Under the pieces are notes generated by a model, which was not told the origin of the DNA, made no database searches, and was given only the letters and a program-made list of their open reading frames with translations. A program made the translations under genes and the position numbers. This document shows, in pieces, positions 50,446 through 59,326 of a stretch of DNA of 64,000 nucleotides. Every line of letters starts with the position of its first letter. Position 1 is the first letter of the stretch. Source of the stretch: CALEMW01 sp035447065 (GTDB lineage Bacteria; Krumholzibacteriota; Krumholzibacteriia; LZORAL124-64-63); the NCBI GenBank assembly GCA_035447065.1, contig DAOTGJ010000005.1:66737-130736 (forward strand), given 5' to 3'.

Positions 50446-52191
50446 TCAGCCGTCGCCGCGCCGCCGCTTCTTCTCGGTCAGATAGGCGTTCAGGCGGGCC
50501 TCGGCCTCGGCGGCGGTCCCGCAGCGCCGGAGCTCGGCCACCAGGGCCTCGGCCTCGGGGCGCGGGGTCCAGCGGACGACCTGCTTCACCTTGGGGATCT
50601 GGGCGGCGTGGAGGCTCAGGGAATCGAAGCCCAGCCCCAGCAGGACCTCGGCGTAGCGTGTTTCCGAGGCCATCTCGCCGCACATGCCCACCGGGATCCC
50701 CGCGGCGTGGGCCGCGTCGGCCACCTGGCCCAGGAGCCGCAGCACGGCCGGGTGCAGGGGCTGGTAGAGGTAGGCCACCTGGGCGTTGAGGCGGTCCATG
50801 GCCAGGGTGTACTGGATGAGGTCGTTGGTGCCCACGGAGAAGAAGTCGCACTCGCGGGCCAGCAGGTCCGCGGCCACCGCCGCCGAAGGCGTCTCGATCA
50901 TGATGCCCACGGGGATGTCCGGATCGTGCTCCAGGCCGGCGGCCGCCAGCTCCTCGCAGCACTCGCGGCAGACGGCGCGGGCGGCGCGCAGCTCGTCCAC
51001 GCCGGTGATCATGGGGAACATGAGCTGCAGCGGCCCGCGGGCGGCGGCCCGATAGATGGCGCGCAGCTGGGACTTGAACAGGGCGCGGTTGGCCAGCAGG
51101 AAGCGGATCCCGCGCCACCCCAGGAAGGGATTGGACTCCTTCCGTCCGCCCAGGTAGCGCACCACCTTGTCCCCGCCCACATCCAGGGTGCGGAAGACCG
51201 CGGGACGCCCTCCCAGGCGGTTCAGGACGCCGGCGTAGACGTCGTACTGCTCGGCCTCCGACGGGATGGTGCCGTGCTGGAACACCAGGTACTCGGTGCG
51301 CAGGAGGCCCACGCCCTCGGCGCCGGCAGCCAGGGCCAGATCCAGCTCCGGGGGCAGTTCGATGTTGGCCAGGAGGCTCACGCGCACGTCGTCGGGGGTC
51401 ACGGCCGGAAGGTCGCGCAGGTGGGCGTGCTTGGCGCCGCTGTCCTGGGATTCGCGCGCCAGGGCGCGGTAACGCTCCAGGACCTCGTCCTCGGGATCCA
51501 GGGTCACCTCGCCGAGGCCGCCGTCCAGGGCCACCAGATCCCCGTCCTGCAGCTTGGCCAGGGCGGCGCCCAGGCCCACCACCGCGGGGATGCCCAGGGA
51601 TCGGGCCAGGATGGCCACGTGGCTGGTGCGGCTGCCGCCGCCGAGCAGGAAGCCCCGCACCTGGCCGCCCGCGAGGGCGGCGGTGTCCGAGGGAGTGAGG
51701 TCGTCGGCCGCGATCACGCACGGCTCGAGCGGGGGCGTCAGATCGCCATCCTCGCAGTCCTGGAGGGTCCGCAGCAGGCGGGCCTCCACGTCGCGCAGAT
51801 CCAGGATCCGCTCGCGGAGGTAGTCGTCGGCGAGGTCGTCGAAACGGGTCAGGATCTCGGTGGCGGCCTCGTGCAGGGCGCCGTCGGCGGAGATGCGGCG
51901 CTCCTCGATGAGGGCCTCGGCGCGGCCCACCAGGAGCTCGTCCTCCAGCATGAGGAGCTGGCTCTCCAGGATCGCGGCGTCGCCGTTGGCCAGGTCGCGG
52001 TCCAGGCGCTCCACCAGGGCGGAGATCTCGTCGCGGGCGGCCGCCACGGCGGCGCGGAAGCGTCCGATCTCGGCCACGACGTCCTCGGGCGCCAGGGCGC
52101 GGCCCTCCACCCGGAGCTCCTCGCGGCGCACCACGTGCAGAGGGGCCACGGCGAAGCCGGGCGACGCGGCGATGCCCCGCAGGGTGCGCAA
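50446..52191 (-). CDS. ptsI: PTS enzyme I (phosphoenolpyruvate-protein phosphotransferase)
   Basis: 581 aa cytoplasmic enzyme that takes phosphate from PEP and gives it to HPr. N-terminal RGIAASPGFAVAPL; active His191 in GGGSRTSHVAILARSLGIPAVVG. The PEP-binding barrel has GVGLLRTEYLVF, DVGGDKVV, MIETPSAA and GTNDLIQYTLAMDR, and the conserved Cys in GMCGEMAS. The start is TTG, 2 nt after the HPr stop, placing GIAASPG at the family-typical position 6. Last gene of the LPS/sigma-54/PTS operon. Confidence 0.95.
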   Translation of the reverse strand: MRTLRGIAASPGFAVAPLHVVRREELRVEGRALAPEDVVAEIGRFRAAVAAARDEISALVERLDRDLANGDAAILESQLLMLEDELLVGRAEALIEERRISADGALHEAATEILTRFDDLADDYLRERILDLRDVEARLLRTLQDCEDGDLTPPLEPCVIAADDLTPSDTAALAGGQVRGFLLGGGSRTSHVAILARSLGIPAVVGLGAALAKLQDGDLVALDGGLGEVTLDPEDEVLERYRALARESQDSGAKHAHLRDLPAVTPDDVRVSLLANIELPPELDLALAAGAEGVGLLRTEYLVFQHGTIPSEAEQYDVYAGVLNRLGGRPAVFRTLDVGGDKVVRYLGGRKESNPFLGWRGIRFLLANRALFKSQLRAIYRAAARGPLQLMFPMITGVDELRAARAVCRECCEELAAAGLEHDPDIPVGIMIETPSAAVAADLLARECDFFSVGTNDLIQYTLAMDRLNAQVAYLYQPLHPAVLRLLGQVADAAHAAGIPVGMCGEMASETRYAEVLLGLGFDSLSLHAAQIPKVKQVVRWTPRPEAEALVAELRRCGTAAEAEARLNAYLTEKKRRRGDG

Positions 52192-52193
52192 GG

Positions 52194-52475
52194 TCAGGTC
52201 CCCTGTTCCTCGGGCGAGGCCAGGTCCACGGAGATGAGCCGGACCAGGGCGACGGTGGCGGCCTGCTCGTCCGGGCCCTCCACCTCGATCTCCACCGCGC
52301 TGCCGTGGTCGGCGGCCAGGCTCGCCAGCCCCATGATGCTCTTGGCGTTGGCCACCCGCCCGTTGAAGCGGATGGTCACCTCGGCCTGGAACGTCTTGGC
52401 CAGCTTGACGATGCGCCCGGCGGCGCGCAGGTGGAACCCGACCGGATCGGCGATGGTGGCGGTGGCTTTCTCCAA
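52194..52475 (-). CDS. ptsH: PTS phosphocarrier protein HPr
   Basis: 93 aa. With the TTG start at 52475 the phosphorylated residues fall at canonical numbers: His15 in DPVGFHLRAAG and Ser46 in NAKSIMGLASLA, the HprK target site. The usual HARPA is here HLRAA, so the Pro after Arg17 is Ala. An upstream in-frame TTG would add 28 Arg-rich, non-homologous residues. It lies 85 bp after the IID gene and 2 nt before ptsI. Confidence 0.9.
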   Translation of the reverse strand: MEKATATIADPVGFHLRAAGRIVKLAKTFQAEVTIRFNGRVANAKSIMGLASLAADHGSAVEIEVEGPDEQAATVALVRLISVDLASPEEQGT

Positions 52476-52560
52476 GGTACTCTCGCTTTCTCGACCGCGC
52501 GGGCGGGAGCGCGGGCGTGCACGGCCCGGCGGCCGCCGCGACCGCGCGGAAGTCCGCAAT

Positions 52561-53340
52561 CTACAGGTACGTCAGCACCAGGGCAAGGGGCAGCAGCAGG
52601 AGCAGGACGGCCTCCCCGGGTGCCCGGCGACGCAGCCAGAGGGCCAACCCCGTGGCCAGAACCAGCCCCAGGACCGCCTCGGGACCGTCGGGACGCCGGG
52701 CCAGATCCGCCGCCGCCGCCACCATCCAGGCGGCGAAGACACCGGTCAGCACGGCGCCCACGCGCTTGAGCACGTGGATGGCCTGATGCCAGAACGGGGC
52801 GCCCAGCAGATCCGCGATGTCCATGCCCAAACGGTAGCCGTCCCCCAGGGATCGGTAGCGCAGCACGAGCTGCCAGAAGGAGAAGGCCCCCACCGGCATC
52901 AGCACCGCCCAGGCCGGCGCACCGAGCCCGAGCAGCACTCCGAGCATGAGCAGCGCCGGCTGCAGGCCCAACCAGAAGAGCTGGTCGCCCAGCGACGCCA
53001 GGGCGCGGCCCACGGTCTCCTTGAAGCTGCGCACCGTCCGTTCGTAGCCGCCGCCGCTGCGCCGGGCGTCCTCCTCCAGGCGCAGCACCCCCCCGACCAC
53101 GTAGTTGGCCAGGTACGGGTTGGTGTTGAAGTAGCCGAAGTGGTCCCGGCAGAGCCGGCGCAGCTCTCGGCGGTCCAGGCGCCGGTCGCGGGCCCAGGGC
53201 ATCATCACGGACAGGAGCCCCATATGTTGCATGCGGCGCGGATTCCAGCTGGCCTGCAGGGCCAGCGACCGCAGGGCCATGGCCAGGCGGAGCCCCGTGG
53301 AGAGGGCCGGCTGCCGGGGTTCGACCGGGCGTCCGCTCAT
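52561..53340 (-). CDS. PTS mannose/fructose/sorbose-family IID component
   Basis: 259 aa membrane subunit pairing with IIC to form the sugar channel. ALQASWNPRRMQHMGLLSVMMPWARD and FNTNPYLANYVVGGVLRLEED match the IID N-terminal region, followed by hydrophobic C-terminal helices. The ATG overlaps the IIC stop (ATGA). The sugar is unknown. Confidence 0.9.
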   Translation of the reverse strand: MSGRPVEPRQPALSTGLRLAMALRSLALQASWNPRRMQHMGLLSVMMPWARDRRLDRRELRRLCRDHFGYFNTNPYLANYVVGGVLRLEEDARRSGGGYERTVRSFKETVGRALASLGDQLFWLGLQPALLMLGVLLGLGAPAWAVLMPVGAFSFWQLVLRYRSLGDGYRLGMDIADLLGAPFWHQAIHVLKRVGAVLTGVFAAWMVAAAADLARRPDGPEAVLGLVLATGLALWLRRRAPGEAVLLLLLPLALVLTYL

Positions 53341-54116
53341 GATCCGGCTCTCCGCGTCACGGTCCACCACAAGGCCGCCAGGACCACCGCGAAGGCGCCG
53401 GCCAGCCAGCGGCGACCCGCCCGGCTCCCGTACAGGTCCATCAGGGCGCCCAGGGCGAGGGCCGGCGAGAACCAGGGCAGCAGCCCCAGCGCCTTCTGCA
53501 GCCGCGACGGCAGGTCGGGATAGGCCGGGATCCACACCAGCACCGCGACGGCGTAGACCAACGACGCCACCAGGGCCCCCCGCACCGCGGTGCCGAGCAG
53601 GCAGCGCAGGTGCACCAGGTCCAGGTGGCCGCTGTGTCCGTCGCGCAGGGCGCGGAGGGCCCCGGCGCTCTGCCGCTCATGCCAGGCCCGCTCGGCCTTG
53701 ACCAGCCGATGGCCGGCCAGGCTCGCCACCGCCAGCAGCACCAGGAGCCAGCCCACCCGGGCGGAGACGGGGCCCGGGCGCAGCACGGCCTCGTCCGCGG
53801 CGGCCGTCAGGAAGCCGGAGGCCGCGGCGGCCGCCAGGGCGCCCACCAGCGGCGCCGCCTGCTCGCCCAGGAAGGAGCGTCCCACGGGCAGGTTCCCCAG
53901 GGTGGCGAGCTGGAGAGGCAGGCCCAGGGCCAGACCGGCGGCGGGTTCGCCCAGCACGTAGCCGGCCACGACCGCCGCGGGCAGCGGCTGCCCGAGCCAG
54001 GTCTGGGCCAGGGCCGTGTCGTCCAGACTGGCCAGGGCGCCCAGGAACAGGGTGGTCAGGAGGGCCCATGCGGGCAGGGAGGCGAAGAGGGCGGATTCCC
54101 AGCCGGCCTCGATCAC
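53337..54116 (-). CDS. PTS mannose/fructose/sorbose-family IIC component
   Basis: 259 aa integral membrane subunit. AQTWLGQPLPAAVVAGYVLGEPAAGLALGLPLQLATLGNLPVG is the IIC-type hydrophobic repeat region, with several further helices. The start is the GTG in the GTGA overlap with IIB; upstream in-frame sequence lies inside IIB and is not homologous. The stop overlaps the IID start. Coupled on both sides by 4-nt overlaps. Confidence 0.87.
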   Translation of the reverse strand: MIEAGWESALFASLPAWALLTTLFLGALASLDDTALAQTWLGQPLPAAVVAGYVLGEPAAGLALGLPLQLATLGNLPVGRSFLGEQAAPLVGALAAAAASGFLTAAADEAVLRPGPVSARVGWLLVLLAVASLAGHRLVKAERAWHERQSAGALRALRDGHSGHLDLVHLRCLLGTAVRGALVASLVYAVAVLVWIPAYPDLPSRLQKALGLLPWFSPALALGALMDLYGSRAGRRWLAGAFAVVLAALWWTVTRRAGS

Positions 54117-54604
54117 AGCTCGGCCTCGATGCGGTCCAGGTCCGCGGCGTCGATGTCCGCATCGCGGGAGCCGGGCACCGTCTGGGCGTAGAGCCGGCAG
54201 CCGGCCGCCAGCAGGCCGCGCAGGGCCGCCACGTCGTCCCGGTCCAGCCACACGTACTCGTGGAGCTCCGCCTTGCCCTTGGCGTAGTGCATGCCCCCCA
54301 CGTTGATCTCGGGAAGGGCCACGCCCGCGCGGACCAGGGCGAGCATGTCGGCGGGGTCGGACGTGAGCAGGATGTCGCGGCGGTCCGGCCGGGCGTCGCG
54401 CAGGTCCGCCGCCGCGGCCTCGCGTCCGAGGATGGCCACGGCCAGCTTGGGAGGCACCGACGAGGCGTAGACGCGGGACTGCCACGGATCCGCGGCCACC
54501 TCCTCGTTGCACAGCAGGATGCGGTCGGGCTGCAGGTGCCGGCTCCAGCCCACGGTGACCTGGCCGTGGATCAGGCGGTCGTCGATGCGCGCCAGGGAGA
54601 CCAC
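54113..54604 (-). CDS. PTS mannose/fructose/sorbose-family IIB component
   Basis: 163 aa cytoplasmic phosphoryl carrier. The active His13 is in ARIDDRLIHGQVTVGW, the IIB-Man signature; VGGMHYAKGK is also typical. GTG start, 1 nt after the IIA stop. It takes phosphate from IIA and phosphorylates incoming sugar. Confidence 0.93.
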   Translation of the reverse strand: MVSLARIDDRLIHGQVTVGWSRHLQPDRILLCNEEVAADPWQSRVYASSVPPKLAVAILGREAAAADLRDARPDRRDILLTSDPADMLALVRAGVALPEINVGGMHYAKGKAELHEYVWLDRDDVAALRGLLAAGCRLYAQTVPGSRDADIDAADLDRIEAEL

Positions 54605-54605
54605 G

Positions 54606-55016
54606 TCAGTCGTCGTCTCCCGGATTGGCGGGCAGGATGGCGATGGCCTGGCGGCCCTTCTCCACCAGGCGACGCGCCAGCTCCTCGCTGGACAGGGAGT
54701 CGCGCCAGGTGCAGAAGTCCAGCAGCATGGCCAGGTTCACCCCGCTGAGGACGCGGGCCTGGGCCGTCACGCCGGCGGCGAGACGGCAGGCCACGGCGCA
54801 GCTGCCGGCCATGTCGTCCACGAAGAGGAGGACGCCGCGGGCGTCGTCGGCCACGGCCTCGGCGCAGGCCGCCTTCACGGCGGCCGTGAGCTCCGGCGCT
54901 CCCTTGCCCTGGTTGGAGAGGGCCGAGAGGCCCTGCCCGGGCCCCAGGATGCTCTCCACCACGGCCACCAGCTCGGCGGCCACGCGGCCGTGGGTCACCA
55001 CCACACCATGGATCAT
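54606..55016 (-). CDS. PTS mannose-family IIA component
   Basis: 136 aa. His9 in GVVVTHGRVAAEL is the phosphoryl acceptor; VLLFVDDMAGSCAVACRLA and GVNLAMLLDF match the IIA-Man core. It is 7 nt after hprK. In related LPS-bearing bacteria a lone IIA here acts as a regulator; this operon also encodes IIB, IIC and IID, so transport is possible. Confidence 0.93.
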   Translation of the reverse strand: MIHGVVVTHGRVAAELVAVVESILGPGQGLSALSNQGKGAPELTAAVKAACAEAVADDARGVLLFVDDMAGSCAVACRLAAGVTAQARVLSGVNLAMLLDFCTWRDSLSSEELARRLVEKGRQAIAILPANPGDDD

Positions 55017-55023
55017 GGCGCTC

Positions 55024-56001
55024 CTATTCCCGATCCTGCCGCAGGTAGCCCCGCAGCTCGTCGCCGCGCCGGAGCGTGTCCATGATGCGGCGGTTGAGGT
55101 CCTGGGCGGCGTCGATGCCGTAGATCTTGAGCATGAAGTCCAGCGCGATCACCTCGGCGATCACCGTGATGTTCTTGCCGGGGAAGATGGGCACCTCGAT
55201 GCGCGGGATGCGCACGCCGAGCAGCTCCGAGTAACGGCGGTCCAGGCCGGTGCGTTCGTAGTCCACGTCGTCGCGCCAGCGCTGGAGGTTGACCTCCACC
55301 TCGATGCGCTTCTGCATGCGGATGCCCCGGATGCCGAACACGGCCTGCACGTCGATGACCCCCACGCCGCGGATCTCCACGCTGTGCTGCAGCACGTCGC
55401 GGAAACGGCCCACGAGGATGTCCTCCCCCATGCGCCGCACCTCCACGATGTCGTCGGCCACCAGCCGGTGCCCGCGCTCCACCAGGTCCAGGGCGGTCTC
55501 GCTCTTGCCGATGCCGCTCTTGCCGGTGAAGAGCATGCCCACGCCGTAGACGTCCACCAGCGAGGCGTGCACCTCGTCCACGGGCGCGAAGGCCTCGTTC
55601 AGGTGGTCGCCCAGCTTGCGGATGAAGTCCTCGGTGGCCAGGCCGGTGCGGAAGACGGGGATCTGGCGGCGCTCGGCGGCGCGCAGGAAGGGCGCGGGCA
55701 CGCACTGGTTGCGGCTCACGTACACGGCGGGGGCGCTCAGGCGCTCCAGGCGGCCCAGGGCGTCGTCCTGGTCGTCCTCGTCCAGGCCGGCGATGTAGGC
55801 GATCTCGGACTCGCCCAGAACCTGCAGCCGACCCGGCAGGAAGTTGTCCATGAAGCCCATGAGGGCCATCCCCGGACGGTGCACGTCCGGGGCGGCCAGG
55901 GGGATGTCCTGCTCCGGCAGCTCGGTGAGGGCCTCCAGCGCGAGGCTCTCGCGCAGGCGGCGCCACACCCACTGCACCGTGACCGTGGGCCGGGGCGGCA
56001 C
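55024..56001 (-). CDS. hprK: HPr kinase/phosphorylase
   Basis: 325 aa bifunctional enzyme that phosphorylates or dephosphorylates HPr at Ser46. Family core: HASLVDVYGVGMLFTGKSGIGKSETALDL (catalytic His145, Walker A 160-167), then GHRLVADDIVEV, EIRGVGVIDV (HprK signature with the downstream acidic residue) and the C-terminal GKNITVIAEVIALDFML. GTG start, 1 nt after the hpf stop. Its target Ser46 is present in the operon's own HPr. The rapZ gene often found next to it is missing. Confidence 0.95.
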   Translation of the reverse strand: MPPRPTVTVQWVWRRLRESLALEALTELPEQDIPLAAPDVHRPGMALMGFMDNFLPGRLQVLGESEIAYIAGLDEDDQDDALGRLERLSAPAVYVSRNQCVPAPFLRAAERRQIPVFRTGLATEDFIRKLGDHLNEAFAPVDEVHASLVDVYGVGMLFTGKSGIGKSETALDLVERGHRLVADDIVEVRRMGEDILVGRFRDVLQHSVEIRGVGVIDVQAVFGIRGIRMQKRIEVEVNLQRWRDDVDYERTGLDRRYSELLGVRIPRIEVPIFPGKNITVIAEVIALDFMLKIYGIDAAQDLNRRIMDTLRRGDELRGYLRQDRE

Positions 56002-56002
56002 G

Positions 56003-56536
56003 CTAGTCCCCCGGCACCATGACGCCGAACTCGCCGTCGTCCTTGCGGTAGATCACGTTGACGGCGCCCGTCTCCAGGTTGCGGAACACGTAGAACGGAC
56101 TGTCGGCGCGGCCGTAGGCCTCGCGGGCCTGGTCCACGGTGAGGTCGCGCAGCTCGAAGGCGCCGTCGCGGTAGGCCGAGCCGGGGTTGTCCAGCAGCTC
56201 GCCGCCGCTCATGGCCGCGCCCAGGCCGCCCGGCTCGCCGCGGCCGCGGTGGTCCTTCATCTTGTCCTTGAAGCGGCGCAGCTGGCGCTCCACGCTCTCG
56301 ATGGCCAGGGCCGCCGCCCCGTCGGGCTCCGCGTGGTTCACCTTGGCGTGGCAGGAGTGCTGCTTCAGGCTCAGGGCCAGGTCGCCGGTGAAGCGGCCGC
56401 CCTCGAAGGTCAGCGCCAGGCGCGCCCCCATGGGCTCCGTGGGGCTGTAGCGCTTCAGGTTCTCCAGCTTCTCGACGATCTTGTCCTTCATCTCGTCGTC
56501 CAGCGTGAAGTGACGGCTGTGGATCTCGAGCTGCAT
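56003..56536 (-). CDS. hpf: Ribosome hibernation promoting factor, long form
   Basis: 177 aa. N-terminal HPF/YfiA domain (MQLEIHSRHFTLDDEMKDKIVEKLENLKRYS, about 1-100), a linker, and a C-terminal dimerisation domain (FELRDLTVDQAREAYGRADSPFYVFRNLETGAVNVIYRKDDG). The C-terminal domain marks the long form, which makes 100S dimers without RMF. It sits between rpoN and hprK, as in many Proteobacteria. Confidence 0.95.
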   Translation of the reverse strand: MQLEIHSRHFTLDDEMKDKIVEKLENLKRYSPTEPMGARLALTFEGGRFTGDLALSLKQHSCHAKVNHAEPDGAAALAIESVERQLRRFKDKMKDHRGRGEPGGLGAAMSGGELLDNPGSAYRDGAFELRDLTVDQAREAYGRADSPFYVFRNLETGAVNVIYRKDDGEFGVMVPGD

Positions 56537-56557
56537 GTCGTCCTCCCCTTCTGCGTG

Positions 56558-58003
56558 CTAGAACCGCTTGCGCATCCTGGCGTTCAGGATGCCCAGCTGT
56601 TCGCGGTACTTGGCCACCGTGCGGCGCGCGATCTTCAGCCCGCGCGCCGAGAGCAGGTCCACGATCTTCTTGTCCGAAAGGGGACGCGCGGGGTCTTCGC
56701 CCCCCACGATCTCCTGGATCATCTCCTTGACGGCCTTGGCCGCCACCTCGTCGCCCTCGTCCGTGTCCAGGCCGGCGCTGAAGAAGTACTTGAGCGGGAA
56801 CACGCCGCGCGGCGTCTGGCAGTACTTGCTCTTGGTGACGCGCGACACCGTGCTCTCGTGCATGCCGATGGTGCTGGCTACCTGCTGCAGGGTCAAGGGG
56901 CGAAGCGCGATGGGCCCCAGCTCGAAGAAGTCCCGCTGCTCCCGCACGATGGCCTCCATGACCTTGATCATGGTACGCCGGCGCTGCTCGATGGTCTTGA
57001 TGATCCACTCGGCGTAGCGGCGCTTCTCATCGATGAACTGCACGGTGTCGTTGTCGCCGCCGGTCTTGCCGGCGGCCACGGCGTCGTAGGCGTTGCTCAC
57101 GCGCAGGCGGGGCAGGTTGCCGTCGTTGAGGTAGACCACGTAGTCGTCGTCCACCTTCTCCACCACCAGGTCCGGGGTGATGTAGGCCGAGGCGTCGCCG
57201 CCCATGCTCATGCCGGGCTTGGGGTCCAGCTCGCCGATGCGCTCGGCGATCTCCTGCACCTCCCGCGGCGTGATGCCCATGGCGCGCGCGATCTCGGTGA
57301 AGCGGCGGTTCTTGAGGTCCTCGAAATGGCGGCGGATGACCTCCGCCTCCGGCGAATCCTCCCGGCCCTGGGCCCGGAGCTGCAGGATGAGGCACTCCTG
57401 GATGTCGCGGGCGCCCACGCCGGGGGGGTCGAAGTCCTGGATGATGCGCAGGACCTTCTCCACCTCCTCCACCTCGATCTCGAAGGTGGCGGCCACCTCC
57501 TCCAGGGTGCTGGTGAGGAAGCCGGAGGCGTCGATGGAGCCGATCAGGTACTCGCCGATGCGCCGCTCCATGTCCGTCTCCACGGCCAGCACGAGCTGGT
57601 CCATGAGCTCCTGCTGGCCCGTGGGCGTGGCCACGGTGGGGCGCTCCAGGCGGTCCTCGTCGTCGTGCTCGCGCTCGAAGGTGCCGTCCTTGAAGCCGTC
57701 CTGGAAGTACTCGTCCCAGTCCACGGCCTCGCCATCGTCGGCGGCCTCCTCGGCGCCGCTGTCCAGGTCGTGGTCGTCGTCGGCTTCGGCGGCGGCCTCC
57801 TCCTCCTCGGGCTCCTCCTGGAACTCGTCGTCCAGAGGATCCAGCTCCTCCAGCAGAGGGTTGGTCTGCAGCTCCTGCCGCAGGACCTGCTCCAGCTCCA
57901 GGGTGGGGATCTGCAGGAGCTTGAGGGCCTGCTGCAGCCGCTGGGTCATGACCAGCTGCTGCTTCTGGTAGAGGCCCTGGTGCAGTCTCAGCTTCACGTC
58001 CAT
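56558..58003 (-). CDS. rpoN: RNA polymerase sigma-54 factor
   Basis: 481 aa. N-terminal Gln/Leu-rich activator-contact region (GLYQKQQLVMTQRLQQALKLLQIPTLEL), then an acidic linker (about 55-115). The core-binding region follows, then a helix-turn-helix with STVSRVTKSKYCQTPRG. The near-terminal RpoN box ARRTVAKYREQLG contacts the -24 element. The start fits MDVKLRLHQ. It lies 13 nt after lptB. I found no convincing -24/-12 promoter in this window. Confidence 0.96.
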   Translation of the reverse strand: MDVKLRLHQGLYQKQQLVMTQRLQQALKLLQIPTLELEQVLRQELQTNPLLEELDPLDDEFQEEPEEEEAAAEADDDHDLDSGAEEAADDGEAVDWDEYFQDGFKDGTFEREHDDEDRLERPTVATPTGQQELMDQLVLAVETDMERRIGEYLIGSIDASGFLTSTLEEVAATFEIEVEEVEKVLRIIQDFDPPGVGARDIQECLILQLRAQGREDSPEAEVIRRHFEDLKNRRFTEIARAMGITPREVQEIAERIGELDPKPGMSMGGDASAYITPDLVVEKVDDDYVVYLNDGNLPRLRVSNAYDAVAAGKTGGDNDTVQFIDEKRRYAEWIIKTIEQRRRTMIKVMEAIVREQRDFFELGPIALRPLTLQQVASTIGMHESTVSRVTKSKYCQTPRGVFPLKYFFSAGLDTDEGDEVAAKAVKEMIQEIVGGEDPARPLSDKKIVDLLSARGLKIARRTVAKYREQLGILNARMRKRF

Positions 58004-58016
58004 GGCGTCGCGTCCG

Positions 58017-58757
58017 TCATAGCTTGAACCCTTCGCCCAGGTAGATCTCCCGGGCCTTGCTGTTCTGCACGATCTCCTCCGAGGTGCCGGCCAGCTCGAT
58101 GCGGCCCTCGAACATGATGTAGGCGCGGTCGGTGATGGTCAGGGTCTCGCGCACGTTGTGGTCGGTGATCAGGATGCCCAGGCCGCGCTCCTTCAGCCGG
58201 GCCACGCTCTTCTGCAGGTCGGCCACGGCGATGGGGTCGATGCCCGCGAAGGGCTCGTCCAGGAGCATGAACTGGGGGTCGGTCACGAGCGCGCGGGCGA
58301 TCTCCACCCGCCGCCGCTCCCCGCCCGAGAGCTGGTAGCCCTTGCTGGTGCGGATGTGGCCGATGCGCATCTCCTCGAGCAGCTGCTCCAGCCGGTCGCG
58401 CCGCGCCGCCTTGTCCAGGGGCAGGGTCTCCAGGATGGCCATGATGTTGTCCTCCACGCTCAGGGCGCGGAAGATGCTGGACTCCTGGGGCAGGTAGCCG
58501 ATGCCCAGGCGGGCGCGCTTGTACATGGGCAGGCGGGAGATGTCGCGGTCGTTGAGCAGCACGCTGCCCTCGTCCGGCTGGATGAAGCCCACGATGATGT
58601 AGAAGGTGGTGGTCTTGCCCGCGCCGTTGGGGCCGAGCAGGCCGGTGACCTCGCCGCGGCGGAAGCTCAGGTCCACGCCGTCCACCACGGCGCGGCCGCG
58701 GTAGCGCTTGCGCAGCCCGCTGGCTCCCAGGACGGCGTCGGCGGTGCGCACGTTCAT
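58017..58757 (-). CDS. lptB: LPS export ATPase LptB
   Basis: 246 aa cytoplasmic ATPase powering LptFG. Walker A GPNGAGKTTTF, Q-loop GYLPQESSIFR, signature LSGGERRRVEIARAL, Walker B FMLLDEPFAGIDP and a switch His (ITDHNVRET) are all present. ESSIFR and FAGIDPIAV are LptB-specific. The ATG overlaps the lptC stop. Its membrane partners lptF/lptG lie 11 kb away at 45269-47751. Confidence 0.96.
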   Translation of the reverse strand: MNVRTADAVLGASGLRKRYRGRAVVDGVDLSFRRGEVTGLLGPNGAGKTTTFYIIVGFIQPDEGSVLLNDRDISRLPMYKRARLGIGYLPQESSIFRALSVEDNIMAILETLPLDKAARRDRLEQLLEEMRIGHIRTSKGYQLSGGERRRVEIARALVTDPQFMLLDEPFAGIDPIAVADLQKSVARLKERGLGILITDHNVRETLTITDRAYIMFEGRIELAGTSEEIVQNSKAREIYLGEGFKL

Positions 58758-59326
58758 CGCCGCGGCTCCCGCGTCTCGCCGCGCACCTCGGCCTTCACGT
58801 CGCGCAGCAGCTCGAAGGTGTCCAGGTCCGGCGTGGCGATCATGCCGTAGCCCGTCATCACGTCCTCGCCGCGCGTGAAGCGGTTGAAGACGTCGTTGCT
58901 GATCCTGCCGTCGGCGTTGGCGTACTTCAGCTCCTCGGTCTCCAGGCGGCGGCCGTCGCGCGTCACCACCACCACGTTGCCCCAGGCGAAGAGGTCCTTG
59001 GTGCGCGAGTTGGCGCGGCCGCGGTCGCTGGTCAGGGTGCTGTGCAGGGTGTCGGCGCGGAAGAAGTCCATGTGCACCTGATAGAGCTCGGCGTCGTCCA
59101 CGTCCACCCAGCGTTCGGTGCGGTCGCTGTGCAGGATCCAGCTGCGGCGGCCGTCGCGGCTCTCGGTGACGACGGAGTCGAAGAGCTCCTGGTCCGGCGG
59201 GTTCACGGCGTCGGCGACGGCCGCGGCGGTGGGCGAGTCCGGCTCCGTCCGTTCGCGCGCGCAGCCGACCGCCGCCGCGCAGGCGGCGAGGGTCAGCAGC
59301 AGCAGCATGGAAACGGTGCGGTTCAT
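58754..59326 (-). CDS. lptC: LPS export periplasmic lipoprotein LptC
   Basis: 190 aa. The N-terminal signal ends in a probable lipobox (AAVGC, Cys22), unlike the TM-anchored E. coli form. The LptC beta-jellyroll follows: DVDDAELYQVHMDFFRADTLHSTLTSDRG, GNVVVVTRDGRRLETEELKY, then ISND. It passes LPS from LptF/G towards LptA. ATGA overlaps link it to both the acyltransferase gene and lptB. The lptA gene usual between lptC and lptB is absent. Confidence 0.88.
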   Translation of the reverse strand: MNRTVSMLLLLTLAACAAAVGCARERTEPDSPTAAAVADAVNPPDQELFDSVVTESRDGRRSWILHSDRTERWVDVDDAELYQVHMDFFRADTLHSTLTSDRGRANSRTKDLFAWGNVVVVTRDGRRLETEELKYANADGRISNDVFNRFTRGEDVMTGYGMIATPDLDTFELLRDVKAEVRGETREPRR

